From contig DHPK01000033.1 in assembly GCA_002407845.1 (NCBI GenBank), forward strand, positions 19,720-83,719: a DNA stretch of 64,000 nt, read 5' to 3'. Below, one piece after another: positions 52,908 to 61,791 of the stretch (position 1 is the stretch's first letter; each line of letters begins with the position of its first letter). The translations under genes and the position numbers were made by a program. The DNA is from Leptolinea sp. UBA5366. GTDB taxonomy: Bacteria > Chloroflexota > Anaerolineae > Anaerolineales > Anaerolineaceae. The notes under the pieces are model-generated. The model was not told the origin of the DNA, searched no databases, and worked only from the letters and a program-made list of their open reading frames with translations.

Positions 52908-53588
52908 ATGAATATTCTAAATGGTGTTTTTGCGAATTCAATAGCAGTCGTCATCGGGGGCATTATTGGGATTTTCCTGCGAAAGGGCATCCCGGAACGC
53001 ATGAACCTCCTGATCACGCAAGGCCTCGGGCTGTGCGTGCTTTATGTCGGCATTGACGGTCTGAAAGTCGGCGGAGACATGATCGTGGTTGTGTTGTCAA
53101 TCGTGATCGGGGCGGTGATCGGCGACCTGCTGGACATCGACGGCAAATTGAAAAAAATGGGCGCTTTTCTGCAATCTAAAGTAAAGGGAGATTTCCCCAT
53201 TGCAGAGGGATTTGTCACGACCAGCCTATTCGTCTGTGTCGGAGCGATGGCAATCGTCGGTTCGCTGCAAAGCGGTCTGACTGGAAATCATGAGACACTC
53301 TATGCGAAGGCTCTGATTGACGGCGTGCTGGCTGTGATCATGGCATCTGTCCTCGGCATCGGCGTCTCGTTTGCCGGAATTTCCCTGCTGCTTTATGAGG
53401 GGCTGCTGACGCTTTCAGCCGGAGCGATTTCCGGATTACTGACAACTGCTGTCGTCAATGAGATGACCTGTGTCGGATCCCTGCTGGTGATTTCAATTGC
53501 CTTCAATCTGCTGAAAATCACTGACATCCGGGTTGCAAACTTGCTGCCGGCGACTTTTTTGCCGATTTTACTGATGATCTTTTTATAA
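52908..53588 (+). CDS. DUF554 family membrane protein
   Basis: A 226-aa membrane protein of the DUF554 (YdfK/YqgA-like) family, of unknown biochemical function. About six or seven helices; the family blocks GVFANSIAVVIGGIIGIFLR, GLGLCVLYVGIDGLK, VVLSIVIGAVIGDLLDIDGK and EMTCVGSLLVI are all present. It follows the AEC transporter by 12 bp. Its 3' end overlaps the convergent MFS gene by 6 bp, so there is no room for a separate terminator there. Confidence 0.9.
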   Translation: MNILNGVFANSIAVVIGGIIGIFLRKGIPERMNLLITQGLGLCVLYVGIDGLKVGGDMIVVVLSIVIGAVIGDLLDIDGKLKKMGAFLQSKVKGDFPIAEGFVTTSLFVCVGAMAIVGSLQSGLTGNHETLYAKALIDGVLAVIMASVLGIGVSFAGISLLLYEGLLTLSAGAISGLLTTAVVNEMTCVGSLLVISIAFNLLKITDIRVANLLPATFLPILLMIFL

Positions 53589-54842
53589 AATCTCCGCGTC
53601 GGCTTCAGCCAGCCGGGCTGCGCGCGTTGCCTCGTAAATCGGGCGGTTATCTTTTGCTGGAATCCAGATCAGAATGAACATCGAAATCAAACCGATGCCT
53701 GCCATCAATCCCGCAACCAGCGGATAGGGCAGATAAAGCCCTAGCCAGCCGACGATGAGCTGAAACAGGATTGCCCCGAGCGCGAAAACCACCTGAAAAA
53801 GCGAGTTCACCCGGGCACGAATGTCCACTGGCAGATAGCTTTGAACCGCTGCATGCCGGATTGTTCCGGATGTCTGCCCAAGCGCTCCGATTAAAAAGCG
53901 ATTGAGGAGCATTGCCGGATAGGGCAGCAAAAGCAGAATTCCGTCCATTAGGTTATAAACCGTGTAAACAAATTTTGTAAATGGATATCTCTTCTTGACC
54001 GGAACTTCCCATTTGTATTGAAGCAGCCCAGCCAGCATCCTGCCAATTGTCTCGGCGCTCTGGAGAAATCCGAGCATGGTGACCGTCAGCCAGATTTGCG
54101 TCTGGTAAAAAGCCTGCGTGATTGTATAAACGCCGTGCGAGACGCCGCCGGTGATGCTCATGTAAGTGTAAATGTTGCGGATGCCCTTCTCCTTGCGGAT
54201 GAAAACAAACCCTTCGCGCAAGTCGCTCCGATAATTCTGAAATGAAAACTTCTCTTTTTTATAGGTTCGGGTTTCCTTGATCATGCTCTCAATCACGATT
54301 GCCAGCAGTGTAATTCCTGCAACAAGGATAAAAATATAGCCAATGTGCAGTCTCTCATACAGAAAAGCTGCGACAGGCGCCATCACGATCATGACTGTCG
54401 GATAAATCGTCCCAGAAACCGCGTATCCCTTCTGTTCGAGCCCGATCGGGATCAGATCAGGATACCAGGATTCATAAGCCAACCGATAAAAAACGGAGAG
54501 CGTTCCGACAATCAAAGTTCCGCCCAGATACAGCCAATAGTTGAACTCGCTGTTCAGGACGAAAATGCCCGCTGCGATGTAAAAAAGAACCATCAATCCA
54601 TCCAGTAAGATGATCCAGTTTTTCTTGCTGCCTTTATCGATTATCGGGGCAGCGAGCACCGCAAACAGGACGTCCGGCAGCATTCCGCAAATCATGATGA
54701 TGGCGGATGCCAGCGTGGACTGGGTTTGATCAAATACCAGCAGGCTGACCGGCAGCATAATCGCTTCCCCGCCGATTGCGGCGAGAACGGTAGTCATCGT
54801 GATCAGGCTGAAGTCTTTTGTCCAGAGTGACTTTTTATTCAA
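53583..54842 (-). CDS. Major facilitator superfamily transporter
   Basis: A 419-aa transporter with about twelve predicted helices. The N-terminal part (TKDFSLITMTTVLAAIGGEA, PVSLLVFDQTQSTLASAI) and a central cytoplasmic loop (YKKEKFSFQNYRSDLREGFV) resemble the MFS_3/EntS-like efflux group, but the substrate is unknown. It overlaps the carbamoyltransferase-like gene by ATGA, so the two form an operon, and it could carry a metabolite made by that enzyme. Confidence 0.85.
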   Translation of the reverse strand: MNKKSLWTKDFSLITMTTVLAAIGGEAIMLPVSLLVFDQTQSTLASAIIMICGMLPDVLFAVLAAPIIDKGSKKNWIILLDGLMVLFYIAAGIFVLNSEFNYWLYLGGTLIVGTLSVFYRLAYESWYPDLIPIGLEQKGYAVSGTIYPTVMIVMAPVAAFLYERLHIGYIFILVAGITLLAIVIESMIKETRTYKKEKFSFQNYRSDLREGFVFIRKEKGIRNIYTYMSITGGVSHGVYTITQAFYQTQIWLTVTMLGFLQSAETIGRMLAGLLQYKWEVPVKKRYPFTKFVYTVYNLMDGILLLLPYPAMLLNRFLIGALGQTSGTIRHAAVQSYLPVDIRARVNSLFQVVFALGAILFQLIVGWLGLYLPYPLVAGLMAGIGLISMFILIWIPAKDNRPIYEATRAARLAEADAEIL

Positions 54843-55672
54843 TGAGCGGAGCCTTTCAGACAGAACAGGATGATTGCCTGCTGCACACTGAGAAGACTCT
54901 TTTTGAAGGCATAGCCGACAAAGGCTGGATCATCAAGCGCATCCGCGCTGACTTCCTGCCCGCGGTAAAAGGGCGGACAAGGGTTGAATAGTGCGCCTTG
55001 ATTTGCGAGGGAAATCCGCTCACTGGTGAGTTGATAGGGGGTGAAAAGCGCTTCGGCACCGGTTGGGAATGAATCCGTTATCAGAATGTCTTTACCGCTC
55101 AGCGCCTGTTCCAGATCATGGTTCACGGAAATGCCTGCCATTTCAAACCCGGGCGGGCAGCATTGGCTGTAATTAATCTGAAACAGTTCGGCGGCTTCTC
55201 TCCATGCCAGTCCGATGTTACCTGACGCACCGATGAAAAGATAGTTTAGAACCTTGAAATTCTTCCGAATTTTGGAAAGTGCGTAAAGATCTGACAGCAC
55301 TTCGCAGGGATGGTTGAGATCAGTCATGGCATTGATCACCGGATGATGGCTGGCTTCCGCCATGCGCTCCACCAATTCCAGATTTTTATGCCGGACGATC
55401 ACGCCATCCGCCCAGTTATCCAGATAGCTCATCACATCTTCAATTGCTTCCGGTTTATCCAGTGTATCGCTCGGAAAAAGGATGCTTTGGGCGCCGAGCT
55501 GGCAGAGGGCTTTCTCAAACGTTACGCGGGTGCGGATGCTGGACGGCGGGAAAAATAGAACGAAGGTTTTTCCATGCAGCGAACCATGAAACCGGTTGAT
55601 TCGATCAGCAAGTTTGAAAATTTCTTCGGCGTCCGCGCGGGCAAGGTCAGTCAGATTGATAAGATCCTTCAA
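54839..55672 (-). CDS. Aspartate/ornithine carbamoyltransferase family protein, atypical
   Basis: A 277-aa member of the carbamoyltransferase superfamily, shorter than ornithine carbamoyltransferase (about 300-330). The carbamoyl-phosphate loop is SSIRTRVTFEKAL in place of STRTR, and the HPCQ motif appears as NHPCEVLSDLYAL, with Gln replaced by Glu. The amine-binding segment reads TDSFPTG instead of DxxxSMG, and the HCLP motif is replaced by NPCPP with the cysteine kept. The carbamoyl-phosphate fold is clear but the second substrate is probably not ornithine. It is coupled to an MFS transporter and no other arginine gene is nearby. Confidence 0.8.
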   Translation of the reverse strand: MKDLINLTDLARADAEEIFKLADRINRFHGSLHGKTFVLFFPPSSIRTRVTFEKALCQLGAQSILFPSDTLDKPEAIEDVMSYLDNWADGVIVRHKNLELVERMAEASHHPVINAMTDLNHPCEVLSDLYALSKIRKNFKVLNYLFIGASGNIGLAWREAAELFQINYSQCCPPGFEMAGISVNHDLEQALSGKDILITDSFPTGAEALFTPYQLTSERISLANQGALFNPCPPFYRGQEVSADALDDPAFVGYAFKKSLLSVQQAIILFCLKGSAH

Positions 55673-55894
55673 ATCGTTCCTCCATCAATTGATACGTCTC
55701 CGTTCAAGTCTCGGAATTATACCCCACGCACACGGCTGAACGGGCTCGCATCGTGCTGTCCGGATTTTACAGAAAGTGATACAGGATTTGGCGAAAATTT
55801 TACCTGAAGTCAGAGAAGGGGGACGCTGTCCTGGATATAATGATTTCAGGACATGTTTATCAAGATTTGAAAGAATTATCAACGGAGTACTTAT

Positions 55895-56590
55895 ATGAAT
55901 ATCGTTGTGATCAACGGGACTGAGATTCGCGGCTGCACCTATCAGATGAAAGAGTTCTTCCTTTCAGAATTGCGGGAAGGAAATACCATTACTGAATTCT
56001 ATCTGCCGAAAGACGGTCCCGCTTTTTGCCTGGGCTGCAAGACTTGCTTCATGAAGGACGAGGCGCTTTGCCCGCACGCCGCTCAGGTTCAGCCAATCTG
56101 GTCAGCAATTATGAACGCTGATCTGCTGGTTTTTGCCTATCCGGTCTACGTTATGCGGGCGCCAGGGCAGCTAAAGACGCTGCTGGATCATTTCGGCGCT
56201 CATTGGATCGCCCATCGCCCCAAGAAAGAGATGTTCACAAAACGGGCAGTGATCCTGACGCAGAGCGTTGGCGCTCCGAATAAAGGAGCACAGTCCGATG
56301 TTGAAACCAGCTTGAATTGGATGGGCGTGTCGGACGTGAAAAAGTTCGGGCTGAAGCTGATGGAAGGCGTAATCTGGCCGGAACTTTCGGAGAAAAAAAG
56401 AAAAGACATTGAAACTAAAACGAAGGCATTCGCACACCAATTTCTTAACCCGCGGGTGCCGCGCATGAGTCTGAAAGTCCGCCTCTATTTTCTTATCGGG
56501 AAAATAACGCAGAAAATGGTGCTGTCACGGACGCTCGTTCCCTCTGTTGACACGCGTTATTGGCTGGATCAAGGCTGGATCAAACGCTGA
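55895..56590 (+). CDS. NAD(P)H-dependent FMN reductase / iron-sulfur flavoprotein-like
   Basis: A 231-aa flavodoxin-fold protein. The N-terminal MNIVVINGTEIRGCTYQM is the FMN phosphate loop, and the FAYPVYVMRAPGQLKTLLD region forms the flavin-ring wall. A compact cysteine set (FCLGCKTCFMKDEALCPH) is the pattern of iron-sulfur flavoproteins, in which it binds a 4Fe-4S cluster; here it has C, C, C and C. Members transfer electrons in anaerobes. The C-terminal extension (about 185-231) is basic with a hydrophobic patch. The ATG has GGAG upstream. It is monocistronic and convergent with the CoA-disulfide-reductase fusion. Confidence 0.85.
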   Translation: MNIVVINGTEIRGCTYQMKEFFLSELREGNTITEFYLPKDGPAFCLGCKTCFMKDEALCPHAAQVQPIWSAIMNADLLVFAYPVYVMRAPGQLKTLLDHFGAHWIAHRPKKEMFTKRAVILTQSVGAPNKGAQSDVETSLNWMGVSDVKKFGLKLMEGVIWPELSEKKRKDIETKTKAFAHQFLNPRVPRMSLKVRLYFLIGKITQKMVLSRTLVPSVDTRYWLDQGWIKR

Positions 56591-56689
56591 TCACGCGAAA
56601 AAAACTACGCTGAGGCTCTGATAGTAATGGAGTCGACATACGCGGTGCCCTGAACGCAGGCAGATGCTCCATACTGGAATAAAAAAAAT

Positions 56690-56720
56690 AAATGCGCGCC
56701 TATAAGAAAGGCGCGCATTT
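56690..56720. terminator. Bidirectional terminator between convergent genes
   Basis: A 12-bp perfect stem (AAATGCGCGCCT / AGGCGCGCATTT, 7-nt loop) with TTTTTA after it on the plus strand and TTATTTTTTTTA after it on the minus strand. It serves the flavoprotein gene and the fusion gene at once. Confidence 0.9.
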
Positions 56721-56743
56721 TTATCTCTTACAAGCTGGGTCAA

Positions 56744-59212
56744 TCAAATGAACAAATTGACGTTGGATTCTTCAGCGTCGCCCAGATAGGCACCGACACC
56801 GCCCAGTTCCACCCCATCGATCAGTTCGGCTTCCTTGATGCCCATCAGATCCATGCTCATGGTGCAGGCGACCAGTTTCACACCTGCTTTTTTCGCATTT
56901 TCAATCATGGTTTCAAGCGAATCAACGTTTTTATCCTTCATGATTTTTCGGATCATGGCAGCGCCCATGCCGCCCATGTTCATGCGCGACAGCTGCAGTT
57001 TCCCGACCCCGCGCGGCATCATCCAGCTGAACATCGATTCGATCAAGGTTTTCTTGACCGGCTGTTTTTCGGCTTTTCGCAGGGCGTTAAGTCCCCAGAA
57101 AGTGAAAAACATCGTGACCGGACGACCCATGGCAGCCGCGCCATTGGCAATGATGAAGGAGGCGATCACTTTATCAAGGTCTCCGTCAAAAACGATGATG
57201 GTTTTGCCCTGCATTTGGGTCTCCGCCTGCTGCGCAGGGCTGAGCTTTGTGCCGGGACCTTTGCGGACAAGCGCATAATAATCATTGCCGCGTTTTTCAT
57301 TTTTCATGAGTGTGTTGCCGGTTCGGCGCGACCAGGCGGCGATATCCCGGGCAAATCCGGGGTCGGAGGCGAAAACTTCAACCGTCTGACCGGGGGTGAG
57401 GTCTTTCATCGTCTCAAAAACTTTCATAATCGGTCCCGGACACTGCAGACCGCTGCAGTCGATCCGAGTGGTCAGGGCAGGAGTGTCCGGTGATTCAATA
57501 TCCCCGCTGTCCGACACGTTCAGATCATTTTTCGTCATCGGGTACTTGCTGTAATGCGTTGAAAGATAAAACGTCATGCCGCCCGGATAGATTTTTATCC
57601 GCTCAAAACCGTTCCCGCTCAGAATTCGGGAAGCATTGTAAGCGCGCACGCCGACGCGGCAGAAAACCACAATCTCTTTGCTGCGGTCGATTTCTGCGAG
57701 CCGTCCGCGCAGCTGGCCAAGCGGAATGTTGAGCGTATCGGGAATCGCAAATGCCAGCCGTTCCTCATCTTCGCGCACATCCAGCAGAATTGTCTGATTG
57801 GGGTCGTGCTTTTCAACGACATCCCAGTCTGCCAGCGAGACAAGATGATTCAAAATGTTTTCTGCGACAAAGCCCGCCATGTTAACCGGATCCTTAGCAG
57901 AGGAATAAGGCGGCGCATAGGCAAATTCGAGCTTCTTCAAATCTGAAATGCCTGCCCCAAGCCGAATTGCGACTGCAAGCGTGTCAATCCGTTTATCGAC
58001 ACCATCGCATCCGACAATTTGAGCGCCGAAAATTTTCTTCCCGTCGGTCGAAAACAGCAGTTTGACCGTCAATGAAGTCGCGCCTGGATAATAACCGGCG
58101 TGAGAATTCTGGATGATGATTAAAGACTCATAATCAGTGCCTTTGACCAATCCGTTTTTGATCAGAGTTTTCTCGTTTAATCCGGTTGCAGCTGCAGCCA
58201 GGTCAAAGACCTGGACAATCGATGATCCCTGTGTGCCGTCAAATTTTTCCGACGCGCCAGCGATGTTGTTCGCGGCAATTCGCCCCTGCTTATTTGCCGG
58301 GCCGGCAAGCGGAATCATGGTGCGGTTTTTGAGGACGTAATCTTGAACCTCGATGACGTCGCCAACTGCATAGATGTTTGGATCGGAAGTGCGCAGCATC
58401 TCATCAACGATGATCCCGCAGCGTTCATTTGTTTTCAGTCCAGCATCTCTTGCCAGCTCGCCATTCGGCTTAACCCCGATTGAAAGGATCACCAATGAGG
58501 TTTTCAGCTGAGCACCGCTTTTCAGATTAACTTTGACCTGCGAACCGTCCTCTTCGAACGATTGAACGCCGTCACCAAGCCGCAAATCTATCCCGTTTTG
58601 GATCAGATTCTCATGCAGCAGCTGTGCCATTTCGAAGTCCAGCGGTGCCATGACCTGATCGAGCATTTCAACCAAGGTGACTTTGATCCCTCTGTGGCGC
58701 AGGTTCTCAGCCATCTCAATGCCGATAAAGCCTCCGCCGACAACAACCGCTGTCTTGATTTGATCCTGGTCAATCGTCTGGCGGATTCGATCAGTGTCCT
58801 GAACGGTCCAGAGGGAGAGGATATGTTTGGATTCAATTCCCGGAATTCTTGGCACAACCGGGGAGGACCCGGTCGCGATAATCAATGTGTCATATTCATG
58901 ATCCGACTCAGTCTGACTGGTCAGGTTTTTTACCCGGATCGATTTGGCAGCCGGGTTGATTGCAGTAACTTCATGCAGAACGTTGACCTCAATGTTGAAG
59001 CGTTCTTTCATCATGGCGGGTGTTTGCAGCAGCAGCGCATCCCGCGAGCGGATGACATCCCCCACGTGATATGGCAGGCCGCAATTCGCATAGGAAATAT
59101 ACGGTCCTCGCTCAAAGATCGTGATTTCCGCTTCCGCGTCCAGCCTGCGCAGCCGGGCTGCCGCACTGGCTCCCCCCGCGACACCGCCTATAATGAGAAC
59201 CCTTTTTTTCAT
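56744..59212 (-). CDS. CoA-disulfide reductase-like fusion with rhodanese, TusA and DsrE domains
   Basis: An 822-aa four-domain protein. Residues 1-450 form a FAD/NAD(P)H pyridine-nucleotide-disulfide oxidoreductase of the CoA-disulfide reductase group, with FAD motif IIGGVAGGASAAARLRR and a single active Cys44 (ISYANCGLPYHV). A rhodanese domain (about 465-555) carries Cys518 (VVFCRVGVRA). A TusA/SirA domain (about 580-655) has DCSGLQCPGP (Cys586 and Cys591). A DsrE-like C-terminal domain (about 668-822) includes Cys783 (LVACTMSMD). All are persulfide carriers, so it likely moves sulfur between thiols using NAD(P)H. The ATG at 59212 is used; the longer TTG reading is unsupported. Confidence 0.93.
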   Translation of the reverse strand: MKKRVLIIGGVAGGASAAARLRRLDAEAEITIFERGPYISYANCGLPYHVGDVIRSRDALLLQTPAMMKERFNIEVNVLHEVTAINPAAKSIRVKNLTSQTESDHEYDTLIIATGSSPVVPRIPGIESKHILSLWTVQDTDRIRQTIDQDQIKTAVVVGGGFIGIEMAENLRHRGIKVTLVEMLDQVMAPLDFEMAQLLHENLIQNGIDLRLGDGVQSFEEDGSQVKVNLKSGAQLKTSLVILSIGVKPNGELARDAGLKTNERCGIIVDEMLRTSDPNIYAVGDVIEVQDYVLKNRTMIPLAGPANKQGRIAANNIAGASEKFDGTQGSSIVQVFDLAAAATGLNEKTLIKNGLVKGTDYESLIIIQNSHAGYYPGATSLTVKLLFSTDGKKIFGAQIVGCDGVDKRIDTLAVAIRLGAGISDLKKLEFAYAPPYSSAKDPVNMAGFVAENILNHLVSLADWDVVEKHDPNQTILLDVREDEERLAFAIPDTLNIPLGQLRGRLAEIDRSKEIVVFCRVGVRAYNASRILSGNGFERIKIYPGGMTFYLSTHYSKYPMTKNDLNVSDSGDIESPDTPALTTRIDCSGLQCPGPIMKVFETMKDLTPGQTVEVFASDPGFARDIAAWSRRTGNTLMKNEKRGNDYYALVRKGPGTKLSPAQQAETQMQGKTIIVFDGDLDKVIASFIIANGAAAMGRPVTMFFTFWGLNALRKAEKQPVKKTLIESMFSWMMPRGVGKLQLSRMNMGGMGAAMIRKIMKDKNVDSLETMIENAKKAGVKLVACTMSMDLMGIKEAELIDGVELGGVGAYLGDAEESNVNLFI

Positions 59213-59381
59213 AGTATTTTCCTTTTCTTTCCCCAATATTAACAGTAGATTTTAGCAGAGTCTGGAAAATTCACCGGATATTAATATGATTTATAGATAT
59301 ATCTTTTACAAAATGAGCAATGCAAAACGATTCAGCTAGTTCATTCGGAATACTTTCTGGATCTGCAGCAGGCGTTTGAAT

Positions 59382-59407
59382 AAAAAAAAGACGTCGCAAG
59401 GGCGTCT
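59382..59407 (-). terminator. Terminator downstream of prmA
   Basis: On the minus strand AGACG / CGTCT (9-nt loop) is followed by eight T residues, 36 bp after the prmA stop. The stem is short but the U-run is strong. Confidence 0.65.
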
Positions 59408-59442
59408 CAAATAGGGGATTCAAGTCGATGGATTTAAGCCGC

Positions 59443-60366
59443 TCAGGCTGCAGGGCGGCGGAAGGCGTAAGCGACCCAATCAGCGATTTGGCGCTTCTCA
59501 AGAAATTCAAGCCCCTTGGCAGCAGCGGCTTCCCGGATCCGTCCGTCCTGCTCCTCCAAAATGCCGCTCAGCAGGATCGTGCCGCCGGGCTGGATCAGCT
59601 CTGCCATTCCTTGATCAAACAGGCTGATCAGGATGTGCGTCAGAATGTTTGCCATGACCAGCGGTGCCTGTTGGATTGAGGCAGCGCCTTTCAGAACCTC
59701 GCTGACTGGCTGGCGGGTCAGTTCCATGCGATCAATCACGCCGTTATGCTGTCCGTTCTCGCGGCTGCTTTGCATCGATTCTTCATCGATATCAATGCCG
59801 AGCGCATGGCTGGCGCCAAGCAACAGCGCGCCGATTGACAGAATTCCGGAGCCGCAGCCGACGTCGATTACGTCTTGACCGGGCTGGATATAGTCTTCTG
59901 CCATTTCAAGGCAAAGCTGGGTTGTCGGATGGGTTCCTGTGCCAAATGCCATGCTTGGATCGATTTTTATCGCGGTTCGGTCCGGTTCATTTGATTCAAT
60001 CCAGGCTGGCAGAATCAAGAGTTTTTTCCCGATCAAGATCGGTTTATAAAATTGTTTCCAGGATGCCATCCAGTCTTCATTCTCGATAAATCGAAATTCA
60101 GGCTCGGGCACGCTGGCGATTCGTCCCAAATACCACAGCCCTTCGCTGATGCGCTGCTTTTTTTCTTCCAGCGGATCATCGACAGGCAAGTAGGCGAAGA
60201 CGCGGCAGGGTCCGGCAGGCGTTCCTGCGTCATCGGCATTGAGGAAGTCAACGCCGCGTTCAATCACAACGCCGTTATCAATGTAGCGGGACAGGACTTC
60301 AGAAACAGCTTCTGCGGTTTCGCAGTCTACCGTGACATTGATTTCGAGCCAGGCAGGATTACCCAT
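59443..60366 (-). CDS. prmA: Ribosomal protein L11 methyltransferase
   Basis: A 307-aa methyltransferase that trimethylates ribosomal protein L11. The N-terminal substrate-binding part (1-120) contains [20 protein letters not shown]. The SAM-binding core has the typical PrmA motifs [40 protein letters not shown] and [19 protein letters not shown], then [12 protein letters not shown]. It overlaps the end of dnaJ by 8 bp and is translated by coupling. The dnaJ-prmA pairing is common in Gram-positive-like bacteria, linking chaperone and ribosome genes. Confidence 0.94.
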   Translation of the reverse strand: MGNPAWLEINVTVDCETAEAVSEVLSRYIDNGVVIERGVDFLNADDAGTPAGPCRVFAYLPVDDPLEEKKQRISEGLWYLGRIASVPEPEFRFIENEDWMASWKQFYKPILIGKKLLILPAWIESNEPDRTAIKIDPSMAFGTGTHPTTQLCLEMAEDYIQPGQDVIDVGCGSGILSIGALLLGASHALGIDIDEESMQSSRENGQHNGVIDRMELTRQPVSEVLKGAASIQQAPLVMANILTHILISLFDQGMAELIQPGGTILLSGILEEQDGRIREAAAAKGLEFLEKRQIADWVAYAFRRPAA

Positions 60367-61489
60367 TCAGCGACTCTTTCAGCCGATCCCAGAAACTTTT
60401 ATCCTGAGGGGTGACATCGGTTCCCATCGTTTCAGCCAGCTGCTCCAGCAAGTCGCGCTGTTCAGCGGTCAGCGAATTCGGCACAGCCACGTTGATGATA
60501 ACTTTCTGATCCCCGCGCCCATTGCCGCGCAAGAAGGGGATACCTTTTCCTTTGAGGGTGAAAATTTTTCCGGGCTGTGTGCCGGCGGGAATTTTCATTT
60601 TCTCCGTGCCGTCAATCGTCGGCACGTCGATATCGTCTCCGAGCGAAGCCTGGGCAATGTTGATGTTCATATCCAGCTGGATATCAAAATCCTTGCGCCG
60701 GAAATATTTATGCGGATTCACCCGGATGTCAACGTAGAGATCGCCGGTTGGACCATTGTTTTCACCGGGCTGACCCTCGCCGGACAGGCGGATGCGGGTG
60801 CCGGTGTCCACACCGGCCGGAATTGCGACTACTTTTTTGACTGTCTTGTGCTCGTAGCGTCTGCCATGGCATTGCGTGCAGGGCGTGCTGATCGTTTCGC
60901 CACGTCCGTTGCAGACCGGACAGGTTGACACCTGAACCATCGAGCCGAACATGGTCTGACGGTTGGTTTTAATCTCTCCAGTGCCGTTGCATTGGGAGCA
61001 TTTGACCGGGGACGTGCCCGGTTCCGCGCCGGTTGCCTGACAGCGGGTGCATTTTTCATCGCGTGAAAATTGAATTTCTTTATCAGCGCCGAAGCATGCC
61101 TCTTCAAATTGCAGTGTGACAGTTGTCTGAAGATCAGAACCGCGCCGCGGGGAGTTGCGCTGCCGGCTCTGAGATCCAAAGCCGCCGAAGCCGCCAAATC
61201 CGAACAGGTCGCCAAGAATATCTGACAGGTCAACCTGGGTGTAATCAAATCCATTCCCCATCCCGCTGACGCCGGCTTTGCCGTAGCGGTCATAAGCAGC
61301 GCGCTTGTCCGGATCGGACAGAACCTGATAAGCCTCATTGATCTCTTTGAACTTATCTTCTGCACCTGGATCCTTGTTGATATCCGGATGATATTTTCGG
61401 GCAAGGTTGCGGAAAGCTGTCTTGATTTCGTCGTCGGAAGCGTTTCTCCCAACGTTTAGAATGTCATAATAGTCTTGATCATTTGCCAT
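60359..61489 (-). CDS. dnaJ: Chaperone protein DnaJ
   Basis: Type I Hsp40 co-chaperone (376 aa). The J domain (1-70) has the HPD signature at 34-36 (KYHPDINKD). A Gly/Phe-rich region (about 75-120; [12 protein letters not shown]) follows. Four zinc-finger motifs lie at about 140-215: [24 protein letters not shown] and CTQCHGRR, the first slightly divergent. The C-terminal client-binding domain is present. It stimulates DnaK ATPase and delivers clients. A 302-bp gap with a terminator separates it from dnaK, so dnaJ-prmA probably have their own promoter. Confidence 0.96.
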   Translation of the reverse strand: MANDQDYYDILNVGRNASDDEIKTAFRNLARKYHPDINKDPGAEDKFKEINEAYQVLSDPDKRAAYDRYGKAGVSGMGNGFDYTQVDLSDILGDLFGFGGFGGFGSQSRQRNSPRRGSDLQTTVTLQFEEACFGADKEIQFSRDEKCTRCQATGAEPGTSPVKCSQCNGTGEIKTNRQTMFGSMVQVSTCPVCNGRGETISTPCTQCHGRRYEHKTVKKVVAIPAGVDTGTRIRLSGEGQPGENNGPTGDLYVDIRVNPHKYFRRKDFDIQLDMNINIAQASLGDDIDVPTIDGTEKMKIPAGTQPGKIFTLKGKGIPFLRGNGRGDQKVIINVAVPNSLTAEQRDLLEQLAETMGTDVTPQDKSFWDRLKESLNG

Positions 61490-61738
61490 CGATTGTTACA
61501 CCTGTTTTCATTAATCTAAATTATTTTACTGTCTAATAACCGCTTCGTGTTATTTCATGACTTATTGAGACTAAGAAATAAAATGATCCGGAGCAGCAGT
61601 TTATTGTATTATGGATTAGGTCTTGATAAAACTTTTCCAATATCGCATGTCAATGTATGCCAAAACTGATTTCTTATCAGACCTGCAGCATTTCATAGTT
61701 GACGTAAATATTCGATCCCGTATCTCATTAATAATAAA

Positions 61739-61776
61739 CAATCACCGAACAGTATTTTGAAACTGTCCGGTGATTG
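61739..61776 (-). terminator. Terminator downstream of dnaK
   Basis: A 15-bp stem (arms CAATCACCGAACAGT and ACTGTCCGGTGATTG, 8-nt loop) with a single A/C mismatch that becomes a G-U pair on the minus-strand RNA. TTTATTATTA follows on that strand. It would separate grpE-dnaK transcripts from dnaJ-prmA. The remaining 250 bp upstream of dnaJ hold no gene. Confidence 0.8.
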
Positions 61777-61791
61777 AAATGGGACTCTTAT

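Noticed and set aside
58562..59242. 226-codon plus-strand open frame
   Set aside because: Antisense to the FAD domain of the CoA-disulfide-reductase fusion.
61648..61653. TTGACA (minus strand) as -35 of dnaJ
   Set aside because: No convincing -10 hexamer at 16-18 bp; only TTTATC-like sequence is present.
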